The translations under genes and the position numbers were made by a program. From NCBI RefSeq assembly GCF_900497805.2, contig NW_020948739.1:16396383-16460382 (forward strand): DNA of 64,000 nt, written 5' to 3'. Shown piece by piece: positions 1 through 10,085 of the stretch (positions are counted from its first letter, which is position 1; each line of letters starts with the position of its first letter). The notes beneath the pieces are model-generated. The model had not been told where the DNA came from and did no database searches. It saw nothing but the letters and a program-made list of their open reading frames with translations. This DNA comes from Vombatus ursinus. Its lineage: Eukaryota > Chordata > Mammalia > Diprotodontia > Vombatidae.

Positions 1-275
1 CTACCTTCTGGCTTTCCTGACTTCCTTCAAATCCCAGATAAAATCCTATCTTCTACCAAAAATATTTCTAGATGCCGTTTGAAGCTAGCATCTTTTCTCT
101 AAAACTACCTCCAATTTATCCTGTATTTATTTTCTTCTAACATAGTTTGTCTCCCCCATAAGACTGTGAGCTCCTTGAGATAAAGGTCTGTCCTCTACTT
201 TTTTTTTTGCATCCCCTTAGGAGGGCCCCTGGCATGGTCTAGGCACTAAAAATACTTATTGATTTATTGTTTATT
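1..275 (+). mobile_element. L2 LINE 3' end
   Basis: It reads as the typical L2 terminal region: a C-terminal ORF2 remnant, then TAGACTGTGAGCTCCTTGAG-like sequence and a GGCACTAAAAATACTTATTGATT tail. It enters from outside the window. Confidence 0.75.
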
Positions 276-1698
276 GAAAAAGAAGCTACCAGACGGTGAG
301 CTGAAGTGAACTCCTCTCTCCACACTGTTCCTCCCTTTCTCCTCTTCTCATTTGTGGGGAACTTTATGCTGCTTTCTCCAATGAGGATGAGGGTACTTGC
401 CTTGGGCACAAAGATTCCTAGCTACTATTTTGTTAGGTGAGGGGTGGGATTTCCTAGATGTGTATACATTTGGACAGCTATGGAGTTAGATCCAATTCAG
501 AAGCAGGACAGAGAGAGAAACACTAGAATGATGACTGGCATTTGTCATTGAGCTCTCACTTCTTCCTCTATGAGAACTTTACCTCCAAGACCATTTTTGT
601 CAGAAGTAGTTTGTTTAATGCTTTTGTTTCAACAACTAAGTGACTTAAAAGTCTAAACTCTTAAAAATGTGGGAGAAGAGCTAGAAGGAAGTCCAGTCTA
701 TGAATTAAAAATTATTGAGTTCTCTCTCCCTCATATATAGACACACAGACACACAGAGGGAAAGCCTACTTTCTAGAGCTATGATTTAGCTTAATGAGGA
801 AAAAGAATTACTAATTATTCTACTGAATTGTTTTCTTATTGGAACTGAAAAGAGTTCCAATATATATCCAAAAGAGTTCCAAAATATCCAAAAAAATTTC
901 CAGCATAATTATGGTTCTCATGATAAATTGCAGGATTTATACACATATATTATTGTTACTATTAAACAAAAAAGTGTTTCTTTTCCCTCTGACGTAGGTT
1001 CTGGCTTAGGGTGCAGAACAGTAACAGCCACAAAAGAAGCTTAAGGGGAACTGATGAAACTCAGTTCAGCACAAATAATGCAATCTAACGACTAAATAAA
1101 TTATTCATGGTAGCTATTTATGTGGTGTAATTCCTATACTTACCTGACAATATGCTGGCTGGCTCTTCATTCCAGTATCTTTTCCTAGGTAAACTCAGCC
1201 AGTCTGTAAGATCAAAGTTAAGGGGAAAATGCCAGTCTTTTTTTAGAAAGTGATTATTTTAGTTGTGGTTGTTGTCCTGAAGTGCAAACAAAGAATAAAA
1301 AAAGGTTTCAATTCTATTTCTGTTTACAGGGAACCAGATTTGCATCGGATGTAGCTCTTCTTAAGATGAGAATATAAGTGTAATTAGGGGACAAAATGGG
1401 TCACCCCAAACTTGCTTTATATTATCACTGAATAATAGCATTGGAAATTAACTTAAAAACTGCCTCTCTTTCATTACTTAGCAAGAACACATTAACCATT
1501 CCAGGCACATGAGCATCCATACTATTTTTATACCCTTACATAAGTGGAGATTCCATAACTTCCCTTGGGAACTCACTATTGTATAACAACCATTGATGTG
1601 AACATTTTTTATAGTGTTAATTCTCATGCTGCTGAATAAGTCAATTTTTTTTCTTATTCTATTCTCAGGAAATTAGGAAAGTCATCAACACATCTTAA
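276..1698. other. Unassigned intergenic DNA
   Basis: I see no gene, no confident repeat and no structured RNA. It is AT-rich. A short duplicated AAAGAGTTCCAA motif occurs near 850-885. Confidence 0.5.
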
Positions 1699-1885
1699 AC
1701 TAGAGCACTTAACTCGGAGTCAGGAAGATGTGGGTTCAAATCCTGCCTCATCGACTTATTAGGTGTGAGATACTGGGCAGGTCACAACCTCTTTGGGGCA
1801 CAATTTCTTCGTCTGTAAAATTAGGAGGTTGGATTTGATGACCTCTAATTGTCCCTTCCAGCTCTAAACCCATGAGCCCATGAAA
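1699..1885 (+). mobile_element. MIR-like tRNA-derived SINE
   Basis: It contains a tRNA-like head (GAGCACTTAACTCGGAGTCAGGAAGA...GGTTCAAATCCTGCC) and a tail ending GATGACCTCTAATTGTCCCTTCCAGCTC, typical of CORE/MIR3-like SINEs. Confidence 0.7.
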
Positions 1886-2195
1886 ATACTAACATTTATT
1901 AAGTTAACCTTGGGCCTTCTGATCTTTCATGAAGGGCAAATGGAAGGAAACTTAATTATTTTAATCTTTCCTTCTTTCCAGCTCTAGACTTATTTTGGGG
2001 GGAGGAGGAGGGAAGGCAGAGAGGAAACTTTCCTCTGAACTTCTCCAGTTTCTCTGTATCTTTCTCAACTTTATGGATATCAGAACAGAGCATAAGTATT
2101 TAACTAGGGCTCATCACAAAAGGAGAATGGACTACATCTATCAACAAATGACTATTTTCTGAGCACTCGCATAACCTAGGGATACAAAGCCTTCC

Positions 2196-2379
2196 CAAGG
2201 ATGGGGAACCTGTGGCCTCGAGGTCCCATGTGGCCCTCTAGGTCCTCAAATGTGGCCCTTTGACTGAATCCAAATTTCACAGAACAAATTCTCTTAATAA
2301 AAGGATTTGGTCTGCAAAACTTGGACTCAGTCACAAGGTCACACTTGAGGACCTAGAGGCTATAGGTTCCCCACCCCTG
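2196..2379. mobile_element. Palindromic hAT (Charlie-like) MITE
   Basis: The terminal inverted repeats are CAAGGATGGGGAACCT on the left and AGGTTCCCCACCCCTG on the right, 14 of 16 matching. The interior is self-complementary (CTCTAGGTCCTCAA against TTGAGGACCTAGAG). No clear 8-bp target duplication survives. Another copy lies at 6138-6334. Confidence 0.7.
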
Positions 2380-2417
2380 CTTCAGACCATCCAGATCCTC
2401 AAGGAGTATATTCTAGG

Positions 2418-2661
2418 TATTAGATAGTTTTTAGTCATGTCCAACTCTCTTTTGGGGGTTTTCCTGGCAAAGATACTGGAGTGGTTTGCCATTTCCTTCT
2501 CCAGGTCATTTTACAGATGAGGAAATTGAGACAAACAGGGTTAGGGTTAAATAAGATTAAGCCCAGGATCACACAGCTAGTAAGTGCCTGAGGTTGGATT
2601 TGAACTCAGGTCTTTCTGACTCCAGGCCCTGCACTCTATCCACTGTACCACCTAGCTGTCT
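2418..2661 (-). mobile_element. Marsupial tRNA-RTE type SINE, near full length
   Basis: Reverse-oriented copy. The right side is the tRNA-like head (AGCTAGGTGGTACAGTGGAT on the minus strand). The left side is the tail GAAGGAAATGGCAAACCACT...CAAAGAT...GACATGACT, which resembles the end of RTE/BovB LINEs. Confidence 0.85.
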
Positions 2662-2699
2662 GAGTATTCTCTAGTAATACTTTAATAGTACTAGGATAG

Positions 2700-2890
2700 A
2701 AAGTTTTGTGGTGCAAAGGAGAGAATGCTGAATTTCGAGTCAAAGGATCTCAGTGCAAAGGCTATCTCTGCTACTTATTAGTTATGTGACATTGGGCAAG
2801 TCTTTTCTCTTCTGTGAAACTCAGATTCTTAATTGGTAAAAATGAAGAGACTGATTTTAATTATCTCTATGGTCTCTTTCAGATCTAGAT
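2700..2890 (+). mobile_element. MIR-like SINE, diverged
   Basis: The copy keeps the order of a MIR: a head (GAGAATGCTGAATTTCGAGTCA), the CORE (TAGTTATGTGACATTGGGCAAGTC) and a 3' part (AAAATGAAGAGACTGATTTTAA). Confidence 0.6.
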
Positions 2891-3025
2891 CTCTTTCTCT
2901 CTCTTTTTTCTTGTTTGGTTAATGTGACTATTCCCTCTACTGTAACAGGAATGCCTCTACAACTTAGTAGGTCTTCTTCTAGACTTGTGTCAGTCCAACA
3001 TTTAATCATCTTGCAGCCCTCCTAG

Positions 3026-3290
3026 GTAGCTAGGTGGTGTGGTGGATAGAGCACTAGGCCTGGAGTCAGGAAGACTTGGATTCAAATCCAGCCTCAGACA
3101 CTTACCAGCTGTGTGACCCTGGACCCTTGACCTCTGTCTGCCTCAGTTTCCTCATTTGTAAAATGGACATAATAATAGTACCTTCTGCTCAGGGCTGGTG
3201 TGAGGATCAAATTAGATATTTGTAATGTACTTAGCACAATGCCTGGCACATAGTAAATGTTCAATAAATGCTTGTTCCCTTTCCTTTCCC
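3026..3290 (+). mobile_element. CORE-SINE with L2-like tail, near full length
   Basis: It starts GTAGCTAGGTGGTGTGGTGG, has the CORE (CTTACCAGCTGTGTGACCCT) and ends with the L2-like tail AGCACAATGCCTGGCACATA then AATAAATGCTTGTTCC. Mobilisation by L2 is inferred from the shared tail. Confidence 0.8.
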
Positions 3291-3639
3291 CCTTGATGAG
3301 CCTCCTGGAGGTTAGACAGGATTGTCCTAAGATAATGTACACACAGTCCACCAATGAACCTGTACTCAAAGCTTGGTAAGAATTGCTACAATTTATGTTC
3401 TAGAGGCAAAGCCTTTGAGAAGCCAGGGTTGGCTCCACGCCATGGTCACACATCAGAGTAAGTCTTTAATGGAAGGAATTCTAACACACAGGACAATTAG
3501 CACATAATACAAAAGAGTAAGCAATTAAAAGCAACTAATTTTGTGGGAATAGAATAAAAATGAGATAAATGAGGACTTGTTCAGTGAGGAAAACCTTTGG
3601 AAAGTCCACTAAGGATATTATTGCCACAATATAAAAATG
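3291..3639. other. Unassigned intergenic DNA
   Basis: I see no gene or recognisable repeat. Short open frames have no protein-like features. Confidence 0.4.
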
Positions 3640-4140
3640 GGATGATGAGGTCTCAAACTAGAGTGGTGACAGTGAGGACAAGAAAGAACAGGTGGAAATG
3701 TGAGACATTTTAAAGGAAATATTAGGATTTTGAAGGAGAAGAATGGATTGGAGATGAAATGAAAGTTTTAAGGTTGGATGTCAAGATAATACTGGTACCA
3801 CTGATTAGATCTGGGTTATGGGCAGAAGTATTAGTGCAAAGAGCCTGATTTCTAAGTGAACGATGCTGCGTTAAGTTTGGAATATGTTACATGTGAGATA
3901 CTGGCAGGGCCTGTAGGTAGAAATGTCTACTGGGAAACTGGAGATATATAAGAGGGCACAAGTAGCAACACAGATTTAGGAGCTAAAACTGCCGAGGATA
4001 GCCAAAGCTATGAAGATGGATTACCTCCATAAGGATTGGGCCTTGGAAAAAATCTAAGCTTAGTAAGTTTGAAAAAGAAAAGGAGACATCTAAGAAGAAA
4101 CATGAAGCAATGAAGGAAGAAAATTAAGGATATTCTAGAG
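3640..4140 (-). mobile_element. Very old L2 fragment
   Basis: The strand as given reads like degraded antisense L2: GTTTGGAATATGTTACATGTGAGATA, TACTGGGAAACTGGAGAT and GCCGAGGATAGCCAAAGCTATGAAGATGG track the usual L2 antisense order. Divergence is high. Confidence 0.45.
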
Positions 4141-4233
4141 CTACAGACAGCTCCATTGCTCATTATAGTACTTAGTACATAGTAAGTAAATAAGTTTAAA
4201 AAAAGGCTTATCCCAATACCTAGTGCACTTAAA

Positions 4234-4492
4234 TGGGGCAGCTAGGTAACACAGTGGATAGAGTACTGGGCCTGGAGTTAGAAAGATTGGTCTTCCTAAG
4301 TTCAAATCTAGCTTCAGACACTTACTAGCTGTGTGACCCTGGTCAAGTCACTTAACCCTGTTTGCCTCAATTTCCTCATCTGTAAAATGAGCTAGGGAAG
4401 GAAATGGCAAATCTCTCCAGTATCTTGGCCAAGAAAACCCCACATGGGGTCATGAATAGTTGGGCAGGACTGAAACAATTGAACAACAAAAA
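4234..4492 (+). mobile_element. Marsupial tRNA-RTE type SINE, full length
   Basis: It starts GGGGCAGCTAGGTAACACAG, carries the CORE-like TTACTAGCTGTGTGACCCTG and ends CAAGAAAACCCCACATGGGG...ACTGAAACAATTGAACAACAAAAA. Confidence 0.88.
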
Positions 4493-4584
4493 GAGCTATA
4501 GAAACCAAGAAAAGACAATTTGAATAAAGAAGAGATGCTTAACAGAGTCATTGGCAACAGGGAAATCAAAGAATATAAGGAGAG

Positions 4585-5495
4585 TCAGTTAATCATAAGC
4601 ATTTACTAAATACTCAATATGTGAGGCATTTTACTAAGTACTGGGGAAACAAGTGAAGGAGGAAAATGGGGTGCTTGACTGTCATGTCAGAGGGTAGGTA
4701 CTAGCAGTTGGATGGACCACAAAAGGCTTCCTGTGGAAGACGAGATTCAAGCTGAGTCTTGAGAGAAGAACAGGGAAGGCCAGATAAAAGCTCCCTGAAC
4801 TGACCAACAGAGAAATCACTGATAACCAGAAATCAGTTTCAGCAGAAAATAAATATGGAACCCAGATGACAAAAGAGAATGCATGGTAAAGAAACAGAAG
4901 CAGAGGTAGACAACTAGTTTGAAAATCTGACACTGAAATAAGGAAAAAAGGGAGAATAACTAGAGGGGGCAAGTCAAGTCAACAAGCATTTATTAAGCAC
5001 CTACTTGGTGCCAGGCACTGTGCCAAGCATTGGGGACACAAAGAAAAGCAAGAACCAGTCCCTCTTCTCAAAGCACTCATAGTCTGATGAAGGAAACAAC
5101 ACTCAAGCAACTATGTACAAAGATATATACAGGGTAAAGTAGAGATAATCTCGGGGGAAGCCAGTAAGATTAAGGAAGACTGGGAAGAGTTTCTTGTAGA
5201 ACGCTGGAGACTTCAGCTGAGACTCAAAAGAAGTCAGGGAAGCCTGATTTAGGAAGGAGAGAATTTGAGGTACAGGGGGCGCCAGTGAAAATGCCAAGTA
5301 GGGTGGTTGCAGTATCAGAGGAGAGAGGGGGGCGTAAGGGAGAGATACTATTATAGCAACATTTTCATAGCATTGCATTTACCTTTTGATCTTCGGTGCT
5401 ATATTCAATCCATCAATTCAACAAGTATGTATTTAGTGCCTATTACATACAGGGCACTGTGCTAGTTCCTACTGATACAAAGATGAGTAGTTTAT
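4585..5495 (-). mobile_element. L2 3' ends, three adjacent or nested copies
   Basis: Three L2 3' ends in reverse follow each other. The first is at about 4585-4970. The second starts at 4972 with TCAAGTCAACAAGCATTTAT and runs to about 5340, including the antisense C-terminal ORF2 region (TATACAGGGTAAAGTAGAGATAATC). A short one lies at 5405-5495. Each begins with the ATTTATTAAGCACCTACT/GGCACTGTGC signature. Confidence 0.7.
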
Positions 5496-6062
5496 TACTG
5501 TCAGGACCCTTATCCTCATCCCAAATTCTTCCTTAATTTTGTTTTTGCATGATTAGTTTCTCATCATTACTTATCAAGATTATTCTACATAGGTCTTTTT
5601 TTAGGTATTCTGTTAATACATTCTAAAAAAAAACAAAAAAAGGATGTTAACTGAAATACAGATTAGGCTAGGAAGTACTATATTGGAAACACTAATGAGG
5701 ATAAAAAGATTTAAGAAAATGAAAAAGCTGTGCAGAAAATAAATTGAGATTCAACCATGAGAAATTTAAACTAATACACTTGTGAAAAATATTTCTAGTT
5801 ATAAAATTATTAATTGCAGGGAGATTCTAGAAGGTAAAAAGGGTTGGGGGTGGGAATAACCTAGGAAAGGACAAGAATAAATATTAAATCTGCCATCAAT
5901 GTGGGTGATGGCATAACAAACTGTGTACTTGCTCAAGTCATACATGGTAAAGCCAGGACCAAAACCTATGGTGTCATTTGTAATCGCGCGATGCACAGAG
6001 ATGTGGAAGGGGAAGGTGTAGTTGTCAGACCTATTCCTAAAAATAAACAGAGGCAGCTTTCT

Positions 6063-6067
<5 letters not shown>
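5496..6067. other. Unassigned intergenic DNA
   Basis: AT-rich, with an A-run near 5623-5642. I see no gene or clear repeat. Overlapping short frames on both strands come from the adjoining low-complexity tract. Confidence 0.4.
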
Positions 6068-6100
<33 letters not shown>

Positions 6101-6115
6101 CCCCCCCCCCCCCCA
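6068..6115. repeat. (TC)n followed by poly-C
   Basis: About 28 bases of TC dinucleotides run into a C homopolymer of about 16 bases. Confidence 0.95.
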
Positions 6116-6137
6116 CCTCAGGCACTTGCCTCTGGGC

Positions 6138-6334
6138 CTCTTCCCCACCTACGACCTGGAGGCCACATATGGCCCTCTAGGTCCTTGGGTGGGGTCTTTT
6201 GACTGAGTCCAAGTTTTACAGGACAAATCCTTTTAAGGTGATTTGTTTTGTGAAGTTTGGATTCAGTCGAAGGGTTGCACTTGCGGACCGAGAGGGCCAT
6301 ACGTGGCCTCCAGGCCACACGTTCCCCATCCCTG
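6138..6334. mobile_element. Palindromic hAT (Charlie-like) MITE
   Basis: Same family as 2196-2379: GGCCACATATGGCCCTCTAG on the left is mirrored by GAGGGCCATACGTGGCC on the right. The right end is CGTTCCCCATCCCTG. The left terminus is eroded. Confidence 0.65.
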
Positions 6335-6549
6335 ATACTAATCTGCAACTGTTAACTGAAAATTAAAGTTGTTAGTATATCTGATTAGAGGTAAAGGTGT
6401 GACTCTCCCAAGATTATTTATGTCTAAGAGGCAACTTTAGAAGTTGGGCATGGCTTGCCTTTGGGTTGAAAGGAAGAATCTCTGCTTTTTCCTGACCATT
6501 CATCTTCTGTGCCTCACTCTGTTTTAAGCCTGAAGTTCAGGGGAGCATC

Positions 6550-6740
6550 CTGAGAAGTAGTATGATGTTGTGGAAAGCACACAGCATCTAAGTTTGAATT
6601 CTAGCTCTCACACTTACTGTTTTGACCATGGACAAATCTCTGAGCCTGTTTTCTAATCAAAATGGAGATAATACTGGTACTACTTATCTCAGAGGGTTTT
6701 TCCGAGGATTATACTATGTAAACCTAAAACTATTATGTAA
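6550..6740 (+). mobile_element. MIR-like SINE, diverged
   Basis: It has the MIR order: GTTGTGGAAAGCACACAGCA, CACTTACTGTTTTGACCATGG, then ATGGAGATAATACTGGTACT and CTCAGAGGGTTTTTCCGAGG. Confidence 0.6.
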
Positions 6741-6777
6741 GGACTTCCTTCCTAAGCCTCTGTGTGTGTATAGACAA

Positions 6778-6854
6778 ACAATACACACATACATACGTGT
6801 GTGCATATATATATACATAATATGTATATAATATGTGTCCACACAGACACACAT

Positions 6855-6888
<34 letters not shown>

Positions 6889-6893
6889 GTATT
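6778..6893. repeat. CA/TG/TA-rich low-complexity tract
   Basis: Alternating purine-pyrimidine sequence with ACACATACATACGTGTGTGC and a (TA)n run near 6863-6888. Confidence 0.9.
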
Positions 6894-7589
6894 TTTAATG
6901 AGGGGTAAAAAGCAATTTGAGCTGAAATGCTGGGAAATTTGTTTAAGGGGGTTTATATTCCAAAGCAGTAAACTGTACTAATTTGGTTGAATAATGGCAA
7001 AATTAGTGCAAGGTTAAATGAAATACAAAAATAAAGTGGACACATCTGTTGGTAAAAGGCAGTGAAGAAGAGATGTCTTTAGTTATAGTGCTAGCTGAAC
7101 AGAGAACTTTAACTATTAGTATTTTCAAAGCAAAAACAAATTGATTATGAGGAAAGGATTTTTCTCATTTGTTTACAAAAAGAAATAGTTTATTCAAATA
7201 ATGACTGTATTTTTGTACTTTGTAGCTCCGTCTTTACCCTTTGGAACTAAGTAGCATTTAAAATTTTTTTCTTGAAGAAATAGAGTTTATTAGTGCAATG
7301 GAAGACAGTTAATTTTTTAAGTATTTTTTTTTATGTTAGCCTTCATTATGTAAAAAAATCTAATTAACTCACTTCTTGTTGGGAACTACTACTGTGGTAG
7401 CAGTGAGTCTGTGCTAAATTCACTAAATTAACTGGTTCTAGACAAATCAATTTCTTTGGCAAATATTAACGTAATGGTTCACATTTCCAAACTATGCTGC
7501 CTGAATTTCAGATTCAAGAGTACCTCCAGCCATCTCCACATCATGTATACCTTCTGCCCACTCTACTTTTCAGCTCTTTTAATTGTCTT
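6894..7589. other. Unassigned intergenic DNA
   Basis: AT-rich, with no gene and no confident repeat. Confidence 0.45.
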
Positions 7590-7689
7590 GTCTTCCCTTA
7601 GACTGTCATCTCCTAAAGGTAGGGACTATCATGCTTGTTTGGATTTATATGCCCAATACTTAGCAAAATGCCTTGATAAATGCTTTATC

Positions 7690-7752
<63 letters not shown>

Positions 7753-7793
7753 ATTCTATGTATGTATCTTTTTATCTATCCATCCACCTATCT
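7590..7793 (+). repeat. L2/MIR 3' tail extended by an (ATCT)n microsatellite
   Basis: 7590-7687 reads like an L2 terminus (TTAGACTGTCATCTCCTAAAG then CCAATACTTAGCAAAATGCC). A pure (TATC) tetranucleotide run follows at about 7688-7753 and decays to 7793. The microsatellite probably grew from the retroelement tail. Confidence 0.8.
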
Positions 7794-8469
7794 GAAAGTG
7801 TCTCAATTTAGTTGTTGAGACCATTTGAATATCTGGATTGACAGGCTGGCCACAATCTAACTAGACTAGGCATCATCCCTAGAACTCAAGAACTACAGAT
7901 CACTTTGCTTGTGTAGATTGTTGCTCCAAATAAGGATGCTGTGTCTGCCCTGTAAGGAATACCAGGAAAGCATACTCTTATTGATTTCATTTCTAGCCCT
8001 TTAGGCTTGGGAGCTATAAGGGCAGTACATTGGATGAGAAGCCAATACTACAGTATGATGTACACACATAAAAGTGTGCAGGAGGCACCAGTGTGATTTG
8101 AGATGAGTCTGCCCTCCTCTAGCAGGAGCCAAGGGTGCAAAGGCTACTGGTATTCACAGTCTTAGTTTGGTTACGTTATTTGGAGAATGTTTTCCCCTCT
8201 ATTCCTTCCCTACCTTTTCCATTTTATTTTTTTTTTCAAATTTGAAAGTAAATCCATGAGCAAGTTTCTTTTTAACAGATGTTTCTTTTCTCAGTTAATT
8301 AACACTCCTGTTACTTCATTTTTTATGTGTTCCACCTCTTCACCTACAAAGGAAACACAAAATTACCAGCATTTCTTAAGCCTATCTTTCTGTAAAGTCT
8401 CCTTCATGATCTGAAAACTTCAGCAGCTATGATCTATGAACATTTGCTTTAAGAAGAAAAAAAGATAGG
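7794..8469. other. Unassigned intergenic DNA
   Basis: I see no gene, no structured repeat and no CpG cluster. Confidence 0.45.
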
Positions 8470-8722
8470 TAATAGTTAAAATTTACATAGTACTTACTAT
8501 GTGCCACGCACTATACTAAGCACTTTACAATGATCTCATTTGATCCTCCCAACAACCCTGGCAGGTAGGTACTATTATTATCCCCATTTTACATATGAGG
8601 AAACTGGGGCAAACAGTGGTTAAGTGACTTGTCCAGGGTCACCCAGCTACTGAATGTCTGAGGCCAGAGTTGAGCTCAGGTCTTCCTGTCTCTAAACCTG
8701 GCGCTCTAATCACTGCACCAGG
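8470..8722 (-). mobile_element. MIR SINE, near full length
   Basis: Reverse-oriented canonical MIR: TTTACAATGATCTCATTTGATCC, CCCATTTTACATATGAGGAAACTG, GTGACTTGTCCAGGGTCACC and the tRNA-like end CTCTAATCACTGCACCA. Confidence 0.88.
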
Positions 8723-8964
8723 AGAGAGAGATCTCCCAAACGCTGATGAAGTCCAAAAGCAAAATATTGTAGGTGATCTTTAAGTGAATTATAAAGACAA
8801 TAGTTGTCTCTCTCTCTTTTTTTAAGGATGGATTGCAAGTATTTTCAGGGACCATCTACTGGAAATTTTATTTTATTTGACTGCTTTTCAAGGGTCTCCA
8901 AAGTCTGCATTTTTTTTCTATAGTCCTAATTACCATCATTTAAAAGAAATATAAAAAAGGGAGT

Positions 8965-9240
8965 TCAGAGTAGTGAGTAGGGAGCTGGCCTTGAAACCAA
9001 GAAGACCAGATTCAAGGCCCAACTCTAACATATATTACCTAGTGCTCACTGCAGTGCCTGAGACATTGCAGGTGCTTAATAAATGTTTATTGACTGACTG
9101 GCTGGCCTGGCAATTCAGTTCACCTCTCACTGTTCTAGTCAAATGTTTAAGACAATAAATTGCAGAACATATGCCAACCTGCATTGGTAAAGGGAATTTC
9201 CTCACCTAGGAATTCCCTATATTTATGAAATCTCAGATCC
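8965..9240 (+). mobile_element. Second-type marsupial tRNA SINE, interrupted by an L2/MIR tail
   Basis: The head GTGAGTAGGGAGCTGGCCTT and end CATTGGTAAAGGGAATTTCCTCACC match the copy at 37305-37515. The middle, about 9040-9105, is replaced by an L2-like terminus (GCACTGAGA-type GCAGTGCCTGAGACATTGCA then AATAAATGTTTATTGACTGA), so a second element probably inserted there. Confidence 0.65.
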
Positions 9241-9830
9241 AGTCCCAGCAAAAAGTAATACACACATATAAACATATGGATATTAATATCATCTAGATAA
9301 TATTTTAAACATAAGCTAATTACTTTAAAATATAAATTACTCTGATTCCAGATATTTTGTCTATGTCATAATGAAAGAATAAAACTCATTCAAGATAAAT
9401 TGCCATTTAACTGATGCAGCAAATATTAGTTGTCATTCCTCAAACTTTTTTTGTCTTTTCAGAATTCTTAACCTTGACAGAATTTATGTATAAGGTAGAA
9501 AAAAATTCCCCTTAATAGTACATATTATGATGTATCATTTGAATATGACACAGGGATGGAAATTATGTAAAAGCAACTTTAAGAGTAGAAGCATGGTTAA
9601 TTTGATATTTGTTTCTCACTTGAAAATTTCATAATTATATTAAAATATGTTAATATGGCATATTCTGTATCATATAATATATGTTACAAATGTGATGCTA
9701 AGGAATATATAGAATTCAAAAAGCATTATTTTATCCCTCAATGTAATTAAAAACATTTTAAAGGCATATCAAAAATTGTTCAATGTTATGGGGGTACAAT
9801 GAAGGATTATACCTAGATTCAGAGTTAGGT
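9241..9830. other. Unassigned AT-rich DNA
   Basis: I see no gene or recognisable repeat. Several TATATAT-like stretches occur. Confidence 0.45.
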
Positions 9831-9842
9831 ACATATAAGAAA

Positions 9843-10073
9843 GGGCAGTTAGGTGGCACACAGATAGAGTGCCAGGCCTGGAGTAGTCTTACTGAGTTCA
9901 AATCTGGCCTCAGATTACTTACTAGCTGGGTGACCTTGGGCAAGTCACTTAACCCTGTGTGCCTCGGTTTCCTTCTCTGTAAAATGAACTGGAGAAAGAA
10001 ATGGCAAACCAGTCCAGTATCTTTGCCAAGAAAACCCCAAACGAGGTCACAAAGAGTTGGATTCAAATGAACA
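9843..10073 (+). mobile_element. tRNA-RTE type SINE with intact target duplication
   Basis: Full-length copy from GGGCAGTTAGGTGGCACACA to ATTCAAATGAACA. It is flanked by a 12-bp direct repeat, ACATATAAGAAA, at 9831-9842 and 10074-10085, which fixes both ends. Confidence 0.92.
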
Positions 10074-10085
10074 ACATATAAGAAA

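Noticed and set aside
2418-2661. tRNA gene signal in this and other SINE heads
   Set aside because: The A/B-box-like parts belong to tRNA-derived SINEs; there is no complete cloverleaf.
7688-7753. Regular repeat array that could suggest CRISPR-like spacing
   Set aside because: It is a pure tetranucleotide microsatellite in a vertebrate genome; there are no spacers.
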